Positions 21,701 to 30,957 are shown, counted from the stretch's first letter. The stretch is DNA of 64,000 bases from Bryopsis sp. KO-2023 (GCA_030272585.1 BSYQ01000008.1:1-64000), one strand, 5' to 3'. Notes: a model not told the origin generated them from the sequence alone. A program made the numbers and translations.

Positions 21701-22844
21701 GCCTATCCCAGACCAGAAATGGGAACAGATCACGACGGACTTGGTTACCGACCTACCGTCTTCCCATGGCTTCACAGCAATCGCTGTCTTTGTAGACCGA
21801 TTGACGAAGTATGCGAGGTTCGTACCCTGTAACAAAACTATCACGGCGCCAGAATACGCAAAGCTGTTCGTGGAGAACATATACAAACACTACGGGCTGC
21901 CTAAAATTATAGTTTCGGATCGGGATCCAAGGTTCACAAGTTTGTTCTGGACCTCCCTTTTCAAACTTTTAGGTACTCAGCTCCGGATGAGCACTGCATA
22001 CCATCCTCAAACGGATGGGCAGTCGGAAGTCACCATCCGGGTGCTGGAGGATTTCCTGCGTCCGTATGTGGAACGGTATCCAGACCGTTGGGTGGATTAT
22101 TTGCCGACCGCGGAATTTGCCGCAAATAATTCACGGAATGTCTCCACAGGCTACGCGCCAGCCCATCTTCTGTATGGCCAGAACATGGGGCAGATAGTTG
22201 TTGCCAGGAAGGGAGTTCGGACGGGCGATGAATCGGAAATGGCGGCTGAGATGGTACGTCGAATGGACGACCAAATGCGAAACGCTAAGGCGAAATACGC
22301 AGAGGCACAGAACCGCATGTGCACCTCAGCAAACAAACGTCGAAGGAAAGTGGATTTTCAGGTTGGCGATGAAGTGCTGGTACAAAGCAAGTATATTCCC
22401 CTTGCTTCACTTCAGAAAATCCCACCGAAAATCCGCCGACGATTTGTTGGACCTTTCCGGGTGGCTAGCCGAATTGGGGCTGTCGCCTACCGTCTTGACC
22501 TTCCCGACCACTGGAAAATCCACCCAACTTTCCATGTGTCGAAACTGAAGGCTTACTCTCGGCTTGATGACGATCAGCGAGAGATAGACGCTCCAAAGGG
22601 GGAGCTAGTGGATGGAACCATCGAATTCGAGGTCGAGCGCATCCTCAGAGATCGGGGCACTACTCGCAAGGAGTACCTGATCCTTTGGAAGGGCTACGAT
22701 TTGATGGAATCCACCTGGGAGCCAGAAAGCCACCTGGCCAATGCCCAGGACTTGCTTAAGGAGTACTTAGCCAACAAACCGGAGAATAAACAAGTGACCC
22801 AGTCTAAGAAAAAGACTAGGGCCCAACGCAGAACTCGAACCTAA
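18753..22844 (+). CDS. pol: Gypsy-1A Pol (protease, RT, RNase H, integrase, chromodomain)
   Basis: Pol copies the element RNA to cDNA and inserts it. The pol frame is open from 18726; the first ATG is 18753, but entry is more likely by -1 frameshift from gag. Positions below count from 18726. There is a basic Arg/Lys-rich N-terminus, then aspartic protease with DCGA at 204-207, RT with catalytic D525 and FIDD at 597-600, RNase H with D736, E777, D804 and D849, an integrase HHCC finger (H935/H942, C972/C975), and core D1005, D1065, E1101, exactly the D,D35E spacing. A C-terminal chromodomain spans about 1300-1350 (aromatic cage residues in the WKGYD and TWEPE parts). All catalytic residues are present and no stop interrupts, so it looks competent. 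It is identical to the Gypsy-1B product. Confidence 0.96.
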   Translation: MVKRKSRMNRAQTRSAKRRRARRHRYKQRQKLLRKERLARNAEVNKRAQGEIEKNATQGAEGSIMSAKLETRSSKCSTLTRTSSESSSEPVDSVHGDLGSPEGTENSVSFPPQGTKRSPEGREPARESNKPATRSPPTDESAAPVQGTGRGQKVDEGQYSPSERMLPLGGPNHLKFMGYEIRARLGGVPISAYVDCGATENYITKKLVTRLKLETTECKKGVTLADGTLCSLDRRCEDLQLRMGTYTTTLSADVFPNLSYDMILGLPWLMQTNPKLDFATGTLKVPVGAGWTTVPMKERPSDYLQHLAPAIDTVSAKKLFSLVKNSPEIDQAYLVVVRPTTPEDMAHLMQYPYPGIPEERLNATGTTPAYLQPDVEKVMHSGLDPRIKAVLTSFKDVFPKDLPPGVPPVRKGHEFKVDLEDEQMTPIHRPLYKLSPAELDEVRTQVDYLLEQRKIRPSESPWGAPILFVPKKDGGLRMCVDYRWINKFTVKNRYPLPLPEELMDRLARAKIYTKIDLRSGYWQFPVRPKDTPKTAFRTRYGHFEFLVCPFGMTNCPAQFQTMVQDLLGEFLDEFVVVFIDDILVFSNSVEEHVEHLKLVFERLRKHKLYAKASKCEVGVAETDYLGYHLSEKGLQPMQDKVKAIQQWKELTSVTDVRSFLGMVSYYRKFIPEFARIASPLTDLTKKDTVWEWGLNQRNAYNELKDRISRAPILLLPDPAKEYTVITDASGTAYGAVLTQDHGKGLQPIAYLSRRLKPAETRYSAYERELGAIAYALAQWRHYLEGCDGGVKVLTDHKPITHFMNQSTLSRTQTRWLNSGFFQSIGPKIVYIQGKANVLADALSRSLPGPPDQLNNLSTWEVAEKEAWKEALRSDEQLKPIFERMERGVSPQYKLDDGFLYYTKTDPGPSLLVVPASFQKRILEEHHDVPSAGHVGADRMTEVLTRSYWWKGVGLAVKAYVKTCPTCQLNKSDLQRQKGLLQPLPIPDQKWEQITTDLVTDLPSSHGFTAIAVFVDRLTKYARFVPCNKTITAPEYAKLFVENIYKHYGLPKIIVSDRDPRFTSLFWTSLFKLLGTQLRMSTAYHPQTDGQSEVTIRVLEDFLRPYVERYPDRWVDYLPTAEFAANNSRNVSTGYAPAHLLYGQNMGQIVVARKGVRTGDESEMAAEMVRRMDDQMRNAKAKYAEAQNRMCTSANKRRRKVDFQVGDEVLVQSKYIPLASLQKIPPKIRRRFVGPFRVASRIGAVAYRLDLPDHWKIHPTFHVSKLKAYSRLDDDQREIDAPKGELVDGTIEFEVERILRDRGTTRKEYLILWKGYDLMESTWEPESHLANAQDLLKEYLANKPENKQVTQSKKKTRAQRRTRT
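18756..18762 (+). promoter_or_regulatory. Probable -1 ribosomal frameshift heptamer GTTAAAC
   Basis: In the gag frame the heptamer reads G-TTA-AAC, fitting X-XXY-YYZ, five codons before the gag stop. GUUAAAC is an established -1 slippery sequence (equine arteritis virus). A slip here joins Gag directly to the open pol frame, which runs through the overlap. I could not verify a downstream pseudoknot by eye. Confidence 0.7.
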
Positions 22845-23463
22845 ACAGGGATCATTACCACTCTGTTCACGCTCGACTTACTACTATCCTTCCAGCTGGG
22901 GGAAAAATATTAAGCCGAGAAAGTCGATTTGGAACGCTATCCAGATGGGATACCAAAAAGACTTAGGAAAAGAGCACCAAGTAGAACTCCCGGAAAAGCC
23001 TAGGGAAAGTTTCCATCTTTTCCTAGGGAAAGTTTCCATCTTTTCCGGCGAACGGGTTGCTATCTTTTCCCGTGACAGAACTGTGAACGGTTCGCAGGAC
23101 GGGCTAGGGGTCAGTTTTCTTTCCGGGGAGGTTTACCTAACGCACAACTCACACGCTCATAGCGACTGACAACAGGTGATGGGGACATTGGATCAAGTGA
23201 TGGGTTAATGTCCGACCTGGAGGTCACGTGATTGCGCCGCAGGTGGAACTGAGTTGACATAAGCAAGTTAGGGTAAAATCAAATAGGCACGAACCCGTGT
23301 GGTGACGGCGACCTCCATAGAGTGTCACGTTACCGAGGTACGTTAGCTAATACGCCTAGCGTATCTTAAAGCGGACTTGCGATCATTTTGGCCTGGTTAT
23401 TCTCGGCGCGCATACAGAAAAGTCGGAGACTAGTCGGAGAACAAAGCGCAGCCAACAAAGAGA
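22845..23463 (+). other. Gypsy-1A region between pol and the third ORF
   Basis: This 619-base gap has no long ORF. It contains a 23-bp direct repeat (units at 22999 and 23022, each holding GGGAAAGTTTCCATC) and a partial third unit near 23050. The region could hold a promoter or splice acceptor for the third ORF. I see no clear TATA box comparable to the one in Gypsy-3. Confidence 0.6.
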
Positions 23464-24372
23464 ATGCCAAAGCACAGCCCGATCATGTGGCGCAGTGGTG
23501 ATAAGGCGGTTGAGGGAAAGGAGTCGAGTGGAAAACAACCGGGTGGCAGCAGAAAAACGAAAGGCAGTGGCGGCGAGAAAGGCGGAAAAGGAAAAAGTGG
23601 AACTCTCGCCGACGCTTGCCCACCCAGAGGGGAACCCAAACCACTTATCACACCACCTAAGGCGAAAATCATGAAAACTCTCCCAGCTCCTTCGGTGCTT
23701 TCGAAACTTCGGAACTTCGAAACATCGTTGCTCAAAGGAACCTCCAAGATCGTAATTCGCCCACCGACAGAGTTGCCGGAAAAACTGCCGGAAAAACCTA
23801 GTTCCAGAACAGGAAAAACACTCGACCGGGACGCCGACCCAGCTACTCTCCAAGCTAGGTGTCAACGGTTACAGGACGATGTGTTGGAACTCCGTGCAGA
23901 ACGCGACGCACAACGCGCGCGGGCGGATCAGGCAGAGAAGCACCTGAAAAAGTTTGAGGGTGTAGCTCAAAGACTCTGCAATCAAGTAACCCAACTTGAA
24001 CACGATCTGGAAATCGCCCGGCAGGCGAGAGGAACCGCTGAACAGGAGCTGAAACAGCTTCACAAGGAGCTCGATTCTGCGAACCAGACGCAGAAGAAGC
24101 TGAAAACGCAGCTGACGAAACAGCAGCCGCACCTGACGTCCACAGACGAAAGGTCGGCCTGGCAAACGGCTGTGTACTCGTCTGAGGCACAGTCCGGGTT
24201 GATGAGCCGGTTGCTCCACAGCGTTCCCGCACGCCTTGGGGACTATGTGGAAAACCTTTGTCGGGCGACGATGGACGACATCATCGAGCAGGGTGCTGGA
24301 GCTGCTGCTGCGATCAGAGACGGAGAGGAGCCGGTCTACTACGGCAAGGGAAACGTTCCGGTTAACCACCGG
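23464..24372 (+). pseudogene. Gypsy-1A third ORF, 5' part, interrupted by a hAT-like element
   Basis: The ORF starts at ATG 23464 (MPKHSPIM) and matches the Gypsy-1B third ORF until residue 302, where the hAT-like insertion at 24373 ends it two codons later. Visible parts are a Lys/Gly/Ser-rich basic N-terminus (about 1-60), a Pro-rich stretch, and a long coiled coil at about 120-235 (heptads with QRLQDDVLELRAERD and QLEHDLEIA). There is no signal peptide or membrane segment, so it does not look like an envelope protein. Its place between pol and the 3' LTR equals that of extra ORFs in other plant gypsy elements. Function unknown; inference only: particle- or chromatin-associated scaffold. 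Confidence 0.85.
24365..24372. other. 8-bp target site duplication, left copy
   Basis: ACCACCGG precedes the hAT-like element and is repeated at 24838-24845. Gypsy-1B has the empty site with the word once (GTTAACCACCGGCTTGCC near 43480). Confidence 0.95.
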
Positions 24373-24837
24373 CAGAGATAGGACTTTACGGTTACGGTCA
24401 CCGTAACCGGACCGTAACCACCGTAACCGGACCGTAACCGGAGTACAATTTTCGTCAGAAAATCGTACTTTTACGGCCGTAACCGTAGCACCGTACCACT
24501 CCGTACCGCTCCGTACCGGACCGTAACGACCGTAACGGCCGTAACAACCGTAAACCGTAGAAAGTGACCCTCGCAGGGTCCCGCGATTCCAAAGGAACCC
24601 AGGGGGATTCGAACCCGCGACCCTACTGACTGCAGCCTAACGCTTTAGCACTGAACCACGCTACTTCACGGTGATTTAGGGCCTACCGTAGTTATACCGT
24701 ACCTGTTCCGTACCGTAAAAACAACATATTACTCCGGTTACGGTACGGAGTTACGGCCGTAGTACGGTGACCGTAACCCGACCGTAACCGGACCGGACCG
24801 GAGTCGGACCAAAAATTTGGCCCAAGTCCTATCTCTG
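24373..24837. mobile_element. Non-autonomous hAT-like element with internal tRNA-like sequence (465 bp), copy 1
   Basis: Terminal inverted repeats are CAGAGATAGGACTT (24373-24386) and AAGTCCTATCTCTG (24824-24837). The 8-bp duplication and the exact empty site in Gypsy-1B prove a clean insertion. Subterminal DNA consists of CCGTAACC/GGTTACGG words in both orientations, making it highly palindromic. Inside lies a tRNA-like unit. CAGAG-type ends with an 8-bp duplication fit the hAT superfamily. There is no coding capacity. A second copy lies at 53989-54452. Confidence 0.92.
24594..24672 (-). tRNA. tRNA-like sequence inside hAT-like element copy 1
   Basis: On the minus strand TGGTTCAGTGCTAAAGCG (A-box-like) precedes the B box GGTTCGAATCC (24605-24615). 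The central loop region contains CTGCAGTC. The acceptor stem does not close, so it is a tRNA-derived promoter unit or decayed tRNA. The same unit is in copy 2 at 54209-54287 with few changes. Confidence 0.6.
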
Positions 24838-24992
24838 ACCACCGGCTTGCCGGGTATGACTATGCGCAGGTGGATAAAACGCTGGACAGGATCAGAAATC
24901 GTGCACCGGGACCTTCGAAGTTCCCGACGTTGCAGACGATATGATCTCTGAGCCACAACCCAGGAGAATCCGCGACCTAACCGGGGGACAGA
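24838..24992 (+). pseudogene. Gypsy-1A third ORF, middle fragment between two insertions
   Basis: This piece aligns with 43473-43635 of Gypsy-1B apart from the duplicated TSD. Compared with 1B it lacks one base near 24912 (GGGACCTTCG against GGGACACTTCG), a frameshift independent of the two insertions. It ends at the TSD of Gypsy-2. Confidence 0.9.
24988..24992. other. 5-bp target site duplication of Gypsy-2, left copy
   Basis: ACAGA precedes the left LTR and recurs at 31206-31210 after the right LTR. The empty site GGGGGACAGACCGGGGG is preserved in Gypsy-1B near 43626-43640. Confidence 0.95.
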
Positions 24993-25228
24993 TGTTACAA
25001 AAACCTCCCAGAACCCTCCCTCGAAGCCTCCTTAACCCATCAAACCCCCACTCATTGATGGGACCCTTGACTAATGTCATTAGGGCGAGGCACCAGGGTT
25101 CTTGAGCTATAGGATCTCCTATTGGGATCCTATGGACCTTAAGCTCTGACTAGGCTATCACTAGTGCCCGTAGCTAGTCTGTAGCTCTAGCTAGTGCTTA
25201 CTAGACATCTCGGTGATCACTTGTAACA
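24993..25228 (-). repeat. Gypsy-2 3' LTR (236 bp)
   Basis: On the plus strand it runs from TGTTACAAAAACC to CACTTGTAACA. It is the element's 3' LTR because the element reads leftward. It looks identical to the copy at 30970-31205. Confidence 0.96.
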
Positions 25229-25243
25229 GTGCCCCCTCCTTAG
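25229..25243 (-). other. Gypsy-2 polypurine tract
   Basis: On the minus strand CTAAGGAGGGGGCAC directly precedes the 3' LTR; this is the usual site of plus-strand DNA priming. Confidence 0.8.
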
Positions 25244-25374
25244 ATGTGAAGCCGCCTCGGGTTCACTAGGAATCAAATGCATGATAGGCATCATACAAAT
25301 GATAGTGTCTAGTAGTTACACTATTTTAAGAGAGGAGATCATCATCATCCAGTGGCCAACTGTGATATGATGTC

Positions 25375-27336
25375 TCAAACCTTCGCTTGTGATCTCCTTC
25401 GGATCGTGCGAGGTGGTACAATCGATTGTGCTTGAGATTGGTGAAACTCGTCAACCAATTCTCGCGCGTGCACGACATTCTGTTCCGGTTCCCATGAGTT
25501 GTGCTCATGACCGTATCCAACCCATTTCACTAGGAATTCTGTGTAGCATTTCTTGCCCCTACGTCGCTCTCTGCGATCAAGAATGCGCTCAACCTCCCAT
25601 TCCAAGTCACCTTCAATCTCGATAGGTGGCGGGGGTTGCACAGTTCCTTTAGCCCAATATGGCTTCAAGAGTGAAGCATGGAACACCGGATGTATGGGCA
25701 AAGTATCGGGAAGCTTTATTTTGAAAGCAACCTCATTTATTTGACGCTCGATAGGGAAAGGTCCTACCCATTTCGGCGTTAATTTCCGCGATCCTGGATG
25801 CTTTAACCTTAAGTTCCTTGCATCAAGGAGAACAAGGTCTCCAACCTTGATCTCTACAGGAGCCCGGTGACGATCAGCTTGAGCTTTATAGCGTTGCTGA
25901 GCCGCCTGAAGGCGTTTCTTTGCCTCAACAATCCCTTCTCGGATTTCACTCGTCATTTTCTGAACTTCTGGTACAGCGACCTGCTTTGGTCCTTTTCTAG
26001 GGATCTGAGCAGTCAATGCTGTCCATGGATCTTTTCCATAGTTCAGGAAGAAGGGTGTTTCTCCAGTTGCTTCTGATCTTGAGTTATTTATTGCAAACTC
26101 AACAACCGGTAATAAATCAGCCCAATTTCTTTGGGAAGGCCCCACAAAGTGGCGAAGAGTATCTTGCATCACTTTGTTCATCGCTTCGGTTTGCCCATCT
26201 GTTTCTGGATGATAAGCCGAAGAAAGGGCTTGACTGATTTCCCATTTATCACACAACTCCCTAAAGAAGTGTGAGACAAATCTTGGATCTCTATCTGTGA
26301 CCAATTTCTTTGGCATGCCATGAGCTTTGAAAACATGGTTCACAAAGAGATTTGCTGCTTCAGCTGCACCACAATCCGTTCGAGTTGCAGCGAGATGTAC
26401 CATTTTAGTTAACATGTCCACAAAGACAAGGATTGCATCATAACCTGCTCCATTAGATGATGGGAGGTGAGTGACAAAATCCATCGAAACATTTTCCCAT
26501 TGTGCATTCGGAATAGACAAGGGTTTTAGGGGACCTTGAGGCTTTCTTCGCCTACCCTTGTGCCTTTGGCATGAATCACATCCTTGCACATATGATCTGA
26601 TATGGTCCTCCATCTGAGGCCACCAGAAATGTCTCTTGATTTGCCGTAAAGTCTTAGCCACACCAAAGTGTCCACTATAGACTGTACTATGGCAATCATG
26701 GATTATATCCTGTCTCAATGTTCCAAAATTTGGTACAGCCAGCACATTACCATTCCACCAGTAACCATCTTGATATTGTAACACCTGGGCAGCTTCCAGT
26801 GTGTCATACCAAGGGTCCTTAGTGTACCCTTCAGTCAACCTATCCATCAACTGGGTATAATAACCCTGAGGCGGAGATGGGTCCACAGAGTCCCGCCGGC
26901 TAGAAACCAAGCCACGTGATCTCCCGGTCTCGCATAATACTCCAATAGATGGTGAGCAAGACGGTATCCGCGACAAGGGATCAGCCACGTTTACCCGTCC
27001 CGGTCTATACTCCCATTCAAATTGGAATTCATGGAGTAATGCTAACCAGCGAACCTGCCGTCGATTCAAGGTCGATTGGGAATGGAAAAATGTGTTTGGA
27101 CTATGGTCTGTGATTACTTTGAATTTGCTATCAGCCAAGTAGCATCTCCATAGTTGAAGTGCATAAACTGTAGCATACATTTCTTGATCACTTGTAGACC
27201 AATTCAGTTGTGGGCCGGCAAGCTTTCTACTCTCATATGCAATGGGATGTCCCTCTTGAAGGAGAACTGCCCCTATTGCATTGTTAGAAGCATCCGTAAT
27301 TACTTCAGTGGGTTTGGTAAAATCCGGCATAGCCAA
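25375..27336 (-). pseudogene. pol: Gypsy-2 Pol, 3' part: RNase H, integrase, chromodomain (653 codons, second frame)
   Basis: This is the downstream half of the polyprotein, open but out of frame with the upstream half because of the 152-bp duplication. By residue of this ORF: RNase H starts at the TDASNN motif (D15), integrase HHCC finger at H216/H223 and C253/C256, core D286, D348 and E384 (35 residues between the last two), and a chromodomain at about 578-630 (WEVERIL through NSWEPE). Catalytic residues look intact. There is no good ATG at the ORF start, so it is a broken continuation rather than its own gene. A programmed frameshift is unlikely because the duplicated segment repeats the same protein sequence. 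Confidence 0.93.
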
Positions 27337-27508
27337 GCAAGGTGCTTCTGTTAATGCAGTTGTGGGCCGGCAAGCTTTCTACTCTCATATGCAATGGGAT
27401 GTCCCTCTTGAAGGAGAACTGCCCCTATTGCATTGTTAGAAGCATCCGTAATTACTTCAAAGGGTTTGGTAAAATCCGGCATAGCCAAGCAAGGTGCTTC
27501 TGTTAATG
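27205..27508 (-). repeat. 152-bp tandem duplication in Gypsy-2 pol
   Basis: Positions 27205-27356 and 27357-27508 are direct repeats with two differences (TTCAGTGGG against TTCAAAGGG, changing the residue before EVITD). 152 is not a multiple of three, so the reading frame shifts and pol is split. The unit encodes the first strand of RNase H. Confidence 0.95.
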
Positions 27509-30500
27509 CCTTCTTCACCCCCTCAAAAGCGGCCTCACAAGCTGGAGTCCAATCCCATGTCTGTTGCTTTTTAAGCAAATCAGTGAGAGGTGATGCCAAA
27601 GAAGAATAACCCTGGACGAACTTACGAAAATAATTGGCAAGCCCGAGGAACGATCTCAAATCGTGTACCCCTTGTGGACGAGGCCATTCTCGTACTTTAT
27701 TCGTTTTTCGAGGGTCTACAGAGATACCTTTGCGACCTACAATGAAGCCAAGGTAATGTAACTCTGTTTTGTTAAAGTCACATTTGGACTTCTTAAGGAA
27801 CAAGTTATGTTCTCTTAATCTTTGCATCACGGCTCGTACATGGGCCACATGTTCCTCTGGTGTTTTTGAGTAAATCAAAATGTCATCAAGGTAAATCAAG
27901 ATATATTTGCCTATCATTCCTTGAAACACATGATTCATCAGTGTTTGAAACACTGCCGGAGCGTTCGTTAATCCCATTGGGAGAACCCGGTACTCAAATA
28001 ATCCAAAAGGCGTTTTAAAGGCGGTTTTGGGGATGTCTTCCTCTTTGACTCTCATTTGCCAATAACCGGCTCTGAGGTCAAGAGATGTGAAGCATCTCGC
28101 GCCTTGTAACTGATCAAGAAGGTCATCAATCCGCGGGATCGGGAACTGATTCTTGATAGTTACTTTGTTTAAACCCCTATAGTCAATGCACATCCGGAAA
28201 CCTCCATCCTTTTTAGGAACAAAGAGGACCGGAGCGCCCCATGGACTAGCACTCGGCTGAATTAATTTTTTGGATAAGAGTTCGGACAACTGGTCCTCTA
28301 TCTCTTTCCTTTCAGCAGGGGTGTATCTAAATAAGGGTCTATTGACCGGACGCGTTCCCTCGACCAAAGGGATATCCGCTGCCACTGCCCTTTCTGGAGG
28401 ATATTCCGCCAAACCAGAAATAAACAAATCATCAAAGTCCTTCAACAGAGCTTCCATTTGCTCCTCTGGAACTTTGTCTGATTCACTCGTTTCATCCGCC
28501 AATTTCAGATGGGATGATATCTCTTCCATCTCACGAACTACCAACAAAATAGGTTTTATTGAAGTATCTTTCAACTTCCTTTTCACCTGTGGTATCGAGA
28601 GTAGAGATGCAACCTGTTTTTGGGGAATATCTTTACCCGTAGCTTTGGGTAATAATCCCTGACGAAGCAATATTCGTTGATGGGATGAAGTCGTTAAAGC
28701 GCACTTCTTTTCAAAGAAGTCTAAAACCGCTTTACGCTTCTGCAACCACGTATCACCAAGTATAATATCAAACCGATCTAGAAGATCCAACACCAAACAA
28801 TCAAGCTTCTCTCGATAGCCTTGAATTTTCAGTGTGATCTTTGTCTCTCCCATTATATCAATATTATCCCCATTTGCCAACTCAGCCTGTGATCCAACGG
28901 TAGCTCGATAAGCTATCCCATTTTGTTCACAAAACTGTTTGGACAGGAAGGCTAATCCTTTAGCTCCTGAATCCAAAAGACAATGGGCTGGGATTCCACT
29001 CAAGAGGCCCTCAAAATGCATTGCAAGCTTATCTTGCATGAGAAGCTCTGTTGCTTCCTCTGGCATTTTGGGTACGGGTGGATCATAGAACACATTCACG
29101 GGCCAAGGAATGCCAGGAAGTCTTTTCCGACTTTTCCCCTTTTTGGCTGTGAATAAAACTGTTCCCTTCTTGTATTGTGCAATCAATCTCATTGAGGTCA
29201 AGGCTGGATGCAACTCTTTAGACCTTGCTGGAACAAGAATGCAACAAGAAGTATCATGGGGAGATCTCTTCTTTGCGAGAAGATAGTGATCGAGATATTT
29301 GTTGATATCCTTGAAAGGAGGATTCAACCACACATGCTGTCCACCTAAATCTCTTTCCAGAAATTCAGAAGGTGTGCAAAATGTATTACATAAGGCACTG
29401 TTCACATCCGAACACCCATCTAACGTAAATACGCGGCCTGAAAGTGTCTCAAGACGTTGGAACTCCGCCCTTGTAATTCCTTGGTGAGAATCTTCTCTCT
29501 CATCCCTAAATTCCACAGAAGATTTCATTTCTTCACTTTTTTGACTTCTGGTCAAGATTGGTGCAAGAAAAGCATCACAATCAATGTCCATTGGGTCAAT
29601 TGTGGAATGTGGATTCAGATTCTTCTGATCTCTCAATTGTGTCCACTCAAGTGGGACTTCACAAGAACTGAGGTTCACCTTTTTCGACTGACCACACTTA
29701 TGGCCTCTTGCCCATGGTTCCCCACAGAACCAGCATAAGCCAGCTTTCTTGCGAGCCTCCCTCTCACTCTCGGTCAACCGTACCACCGGTCTTCGTGAGG
29801 GCTGAGTGCCACTTTGAGCTTTAAGCCTTGGTTGCTTAGGCTGATGCCTTTTCTTACTTCCTTTGGCTGGATCTGAGAAGGTAGTTTCCATACCTCTCTT
29901 TTTAGCCTTCCGGTCCGTAGTTTTCAACGGAAAACGAGCATCGTGACCCGGGGCTTTAGCCAGCACATACGTTCGCAAGGCTGAGTAGCTTCTCCATTCC
30001 CGACCAAGTGTATCAGTCTCCACTTGTTTGCACAAGTGTGGATGGAGGCCCCTCAGAAGGATCCAACACTTGGTAGTGTCGTCCATTGGCTCTTTTCGCA
30101 TTGCTAAGTGAGCATCCACAAAGCGTACGAAGCCAGGAGTATCGACCTTCTGGTCAATATGATCCTTGCAGGAAGTAAGGGCATTATTTATGGAGTAATC
30201 TGTGGCAAGATCTCCAAATGTGCCATCTTCCAGGACTTGGCAGAATTTTTCCCAAGATAAAGACCCGTCCTCGAGTTCTTCCTTGGGTACCCTAGCCAAT
30301 AAATGTCGGCGGGGTTTTGATCCGAGGAAAGTAGGTGCAATCACTCCCCACTCCTCTCTTGGGACTTTTGCTGCCCTGAAGTACATGGCTAACTCCAAAC
30401 GGAATTCTGGCCACGGGACTTTGCCCTGGTACTTTTCAGGTTTATCAGCAGTCACTCTTCTGGTTTTGCCCAGGCTAGCATCTTTCTCTTCTTTGGTCAC

Positions 30501-30623
30501 TTCAGACCTGAGAGTGCTAGGGGACTGTGGTCCCTCTGTTCTTTCACTTGGAGAGTCCTCATTGACTTCCTCCAGAACAGACCCTTCTTCTAAGGCAAGT
30601 ACCTCTTGTTCTTCTTGACTCAT
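27351..30623 (-). CDS. gag-pol: Gypsy-2 Gag-Pro-RT polyprotein with methyltransferase-like domain (1090 aa, truncated)
   Basis: The chosen start is ATG at 30623 (MSQEEQEV); the frame is open six bases further, from a GTG. Positions count from 30629. Capsid-like Gag region about 60-230; CCHC-type knuckle of the plant variety (CWFCGEPWARGHKC, 299-312); then, unusually, a domain at about 385-515 with FTLDGCSD and WLNPPF (NPPF 436-439), resembling Dam-type adenine-N6 methyltransferases. Aspartic protease follows (DSGA 553-556), then RT (LDL near 850, YLDD 913-916) and the first strand of RNase H. It stops right after the first copy of the 152-bp duplication, so RNase H and integrase are lost from this frame. 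Known family: retroelement polyprotein. The methyltransferase relation is my reading of motifs and needs a profile search. Confidence 0.92.
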   Translation of the reverse strand: MSQEEQEVLALEEGSVLEEVNEDSPSERTEGPQSPSTLRSEVTKEEKDASLGKTRRVTADKPEKYQGKVPWPEFRLELAMYFRAAKVPREEWGVIAPTFLGSKPRRHLLARVPKEELEDGSLSWEKFCQVLEDGTFGDLATDYSINNALTSCKDHIDQKVDTPGFVRFVDAHLAMRKEPMDDTTKCWILLRGLHPHLCKQVETDTLGREWRSYSALRTYVLAKAPGHDARFPLKTTDRKAKKRGMETTFSDPAKGSKKRHQPKQPRLKAQSGTQPSRRPVVRLTESEREARKKAGLCWFCGEPWARGHKCGQSKKVNLSSCEVPLEWTQLRDQKNLNPHSTIDPMDIDCDAFLAPILTRSQKSEEMKSSVEFRDEREDSHQGITRAEFQRLETLSGRVFTLDGCSDVNSALCNTFCTPSEFLERDLGGQHVWLNPPFKDINKYLDHYLLAKKRSPHDTSCCILVPARSKELHPALTSMRLIAQYKKGTVLFTAKKGKSRKRLPGIPWPVNVFYDPPVPKMPEEATELLMQDKLAMHFEGLLSGIPAHCLLDSGAKGLAFLSKQFCEQNGIAYRATVGSQAELANGDNIDIMGETKITLKIQGYREKLDCLVLDLLDRFDIILGDTWLQKRKAVLDFFEKKCALTTSSHQRILLRQGLLPKATGKDIPQKQVASLLSIPQVKRKLKDTSIKPILLVVREMEEISSHLKLADETSESDKVPEEQMEALLKDFDDLFISGLAEYPPERAVAADIPLVEGTRPVNRPLFRYTPAERKEIEDQLSELLSKKLIQPSASPWGAPVLFVPKKDGGFRMCIDYRGLNKVTIKNQFPIPRIDDLLDQLQGARCFTSLDLRAGYWQMRVKEEDIPKTAFKTPFGLFEYRVLPMGLTNAPAVFQTLMNHVFQGMIGKYILIYLDDILIYSKTPEEHVAHVRAVMQRLREHNLFLKKSKCDFNKTELHYLGFIVGRKGISVDPRKTNKVREWPRPQGVHDLRSFLGLANYFRKFVQGYSSLASPLTDLLKKQQTWDWTPACEAAFEGVKKALTEAPCLAMPDFTKPFEVITDASNNAIGAVLLQEGHPIAYESRKLAGPQLH

Positions 30624-30957
30624 GGTCACTTTTTATTTTGGTTTCCTTTGGACACAACCCCAACACAGCAAAACACTGGAAATTTGCCCAAAACTCTGAA
30701 ACCCAACTTTTATCGCTTCACTAGCCCTTCGAGGACCTCTTGGGTCTCCTCGAACTCACAGAACTAGCTTCCCAACGATTCAGAAAACAAACCCTAACTT
30801 TGTCGGGCTGTAACTTTCCACTGACAACTCCGATTGACCTCAAACAAGCTTCAAACGAAGCGCCCTGTTTTCGGCTTACTTTTAGACTCCTGTTCTTTCC
30901 AATTCCGAGTTGTTATGGCGTACTTATGCGTCAAAACGTGACGCGCTCTCTTCCTGC

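Noticed and set aside
23464-24372. Third ORF as an envelope gene
   Set aside because: No signal peptide, transmembrane segment or furin-like site is visible; the protein is mainly coiled coil.
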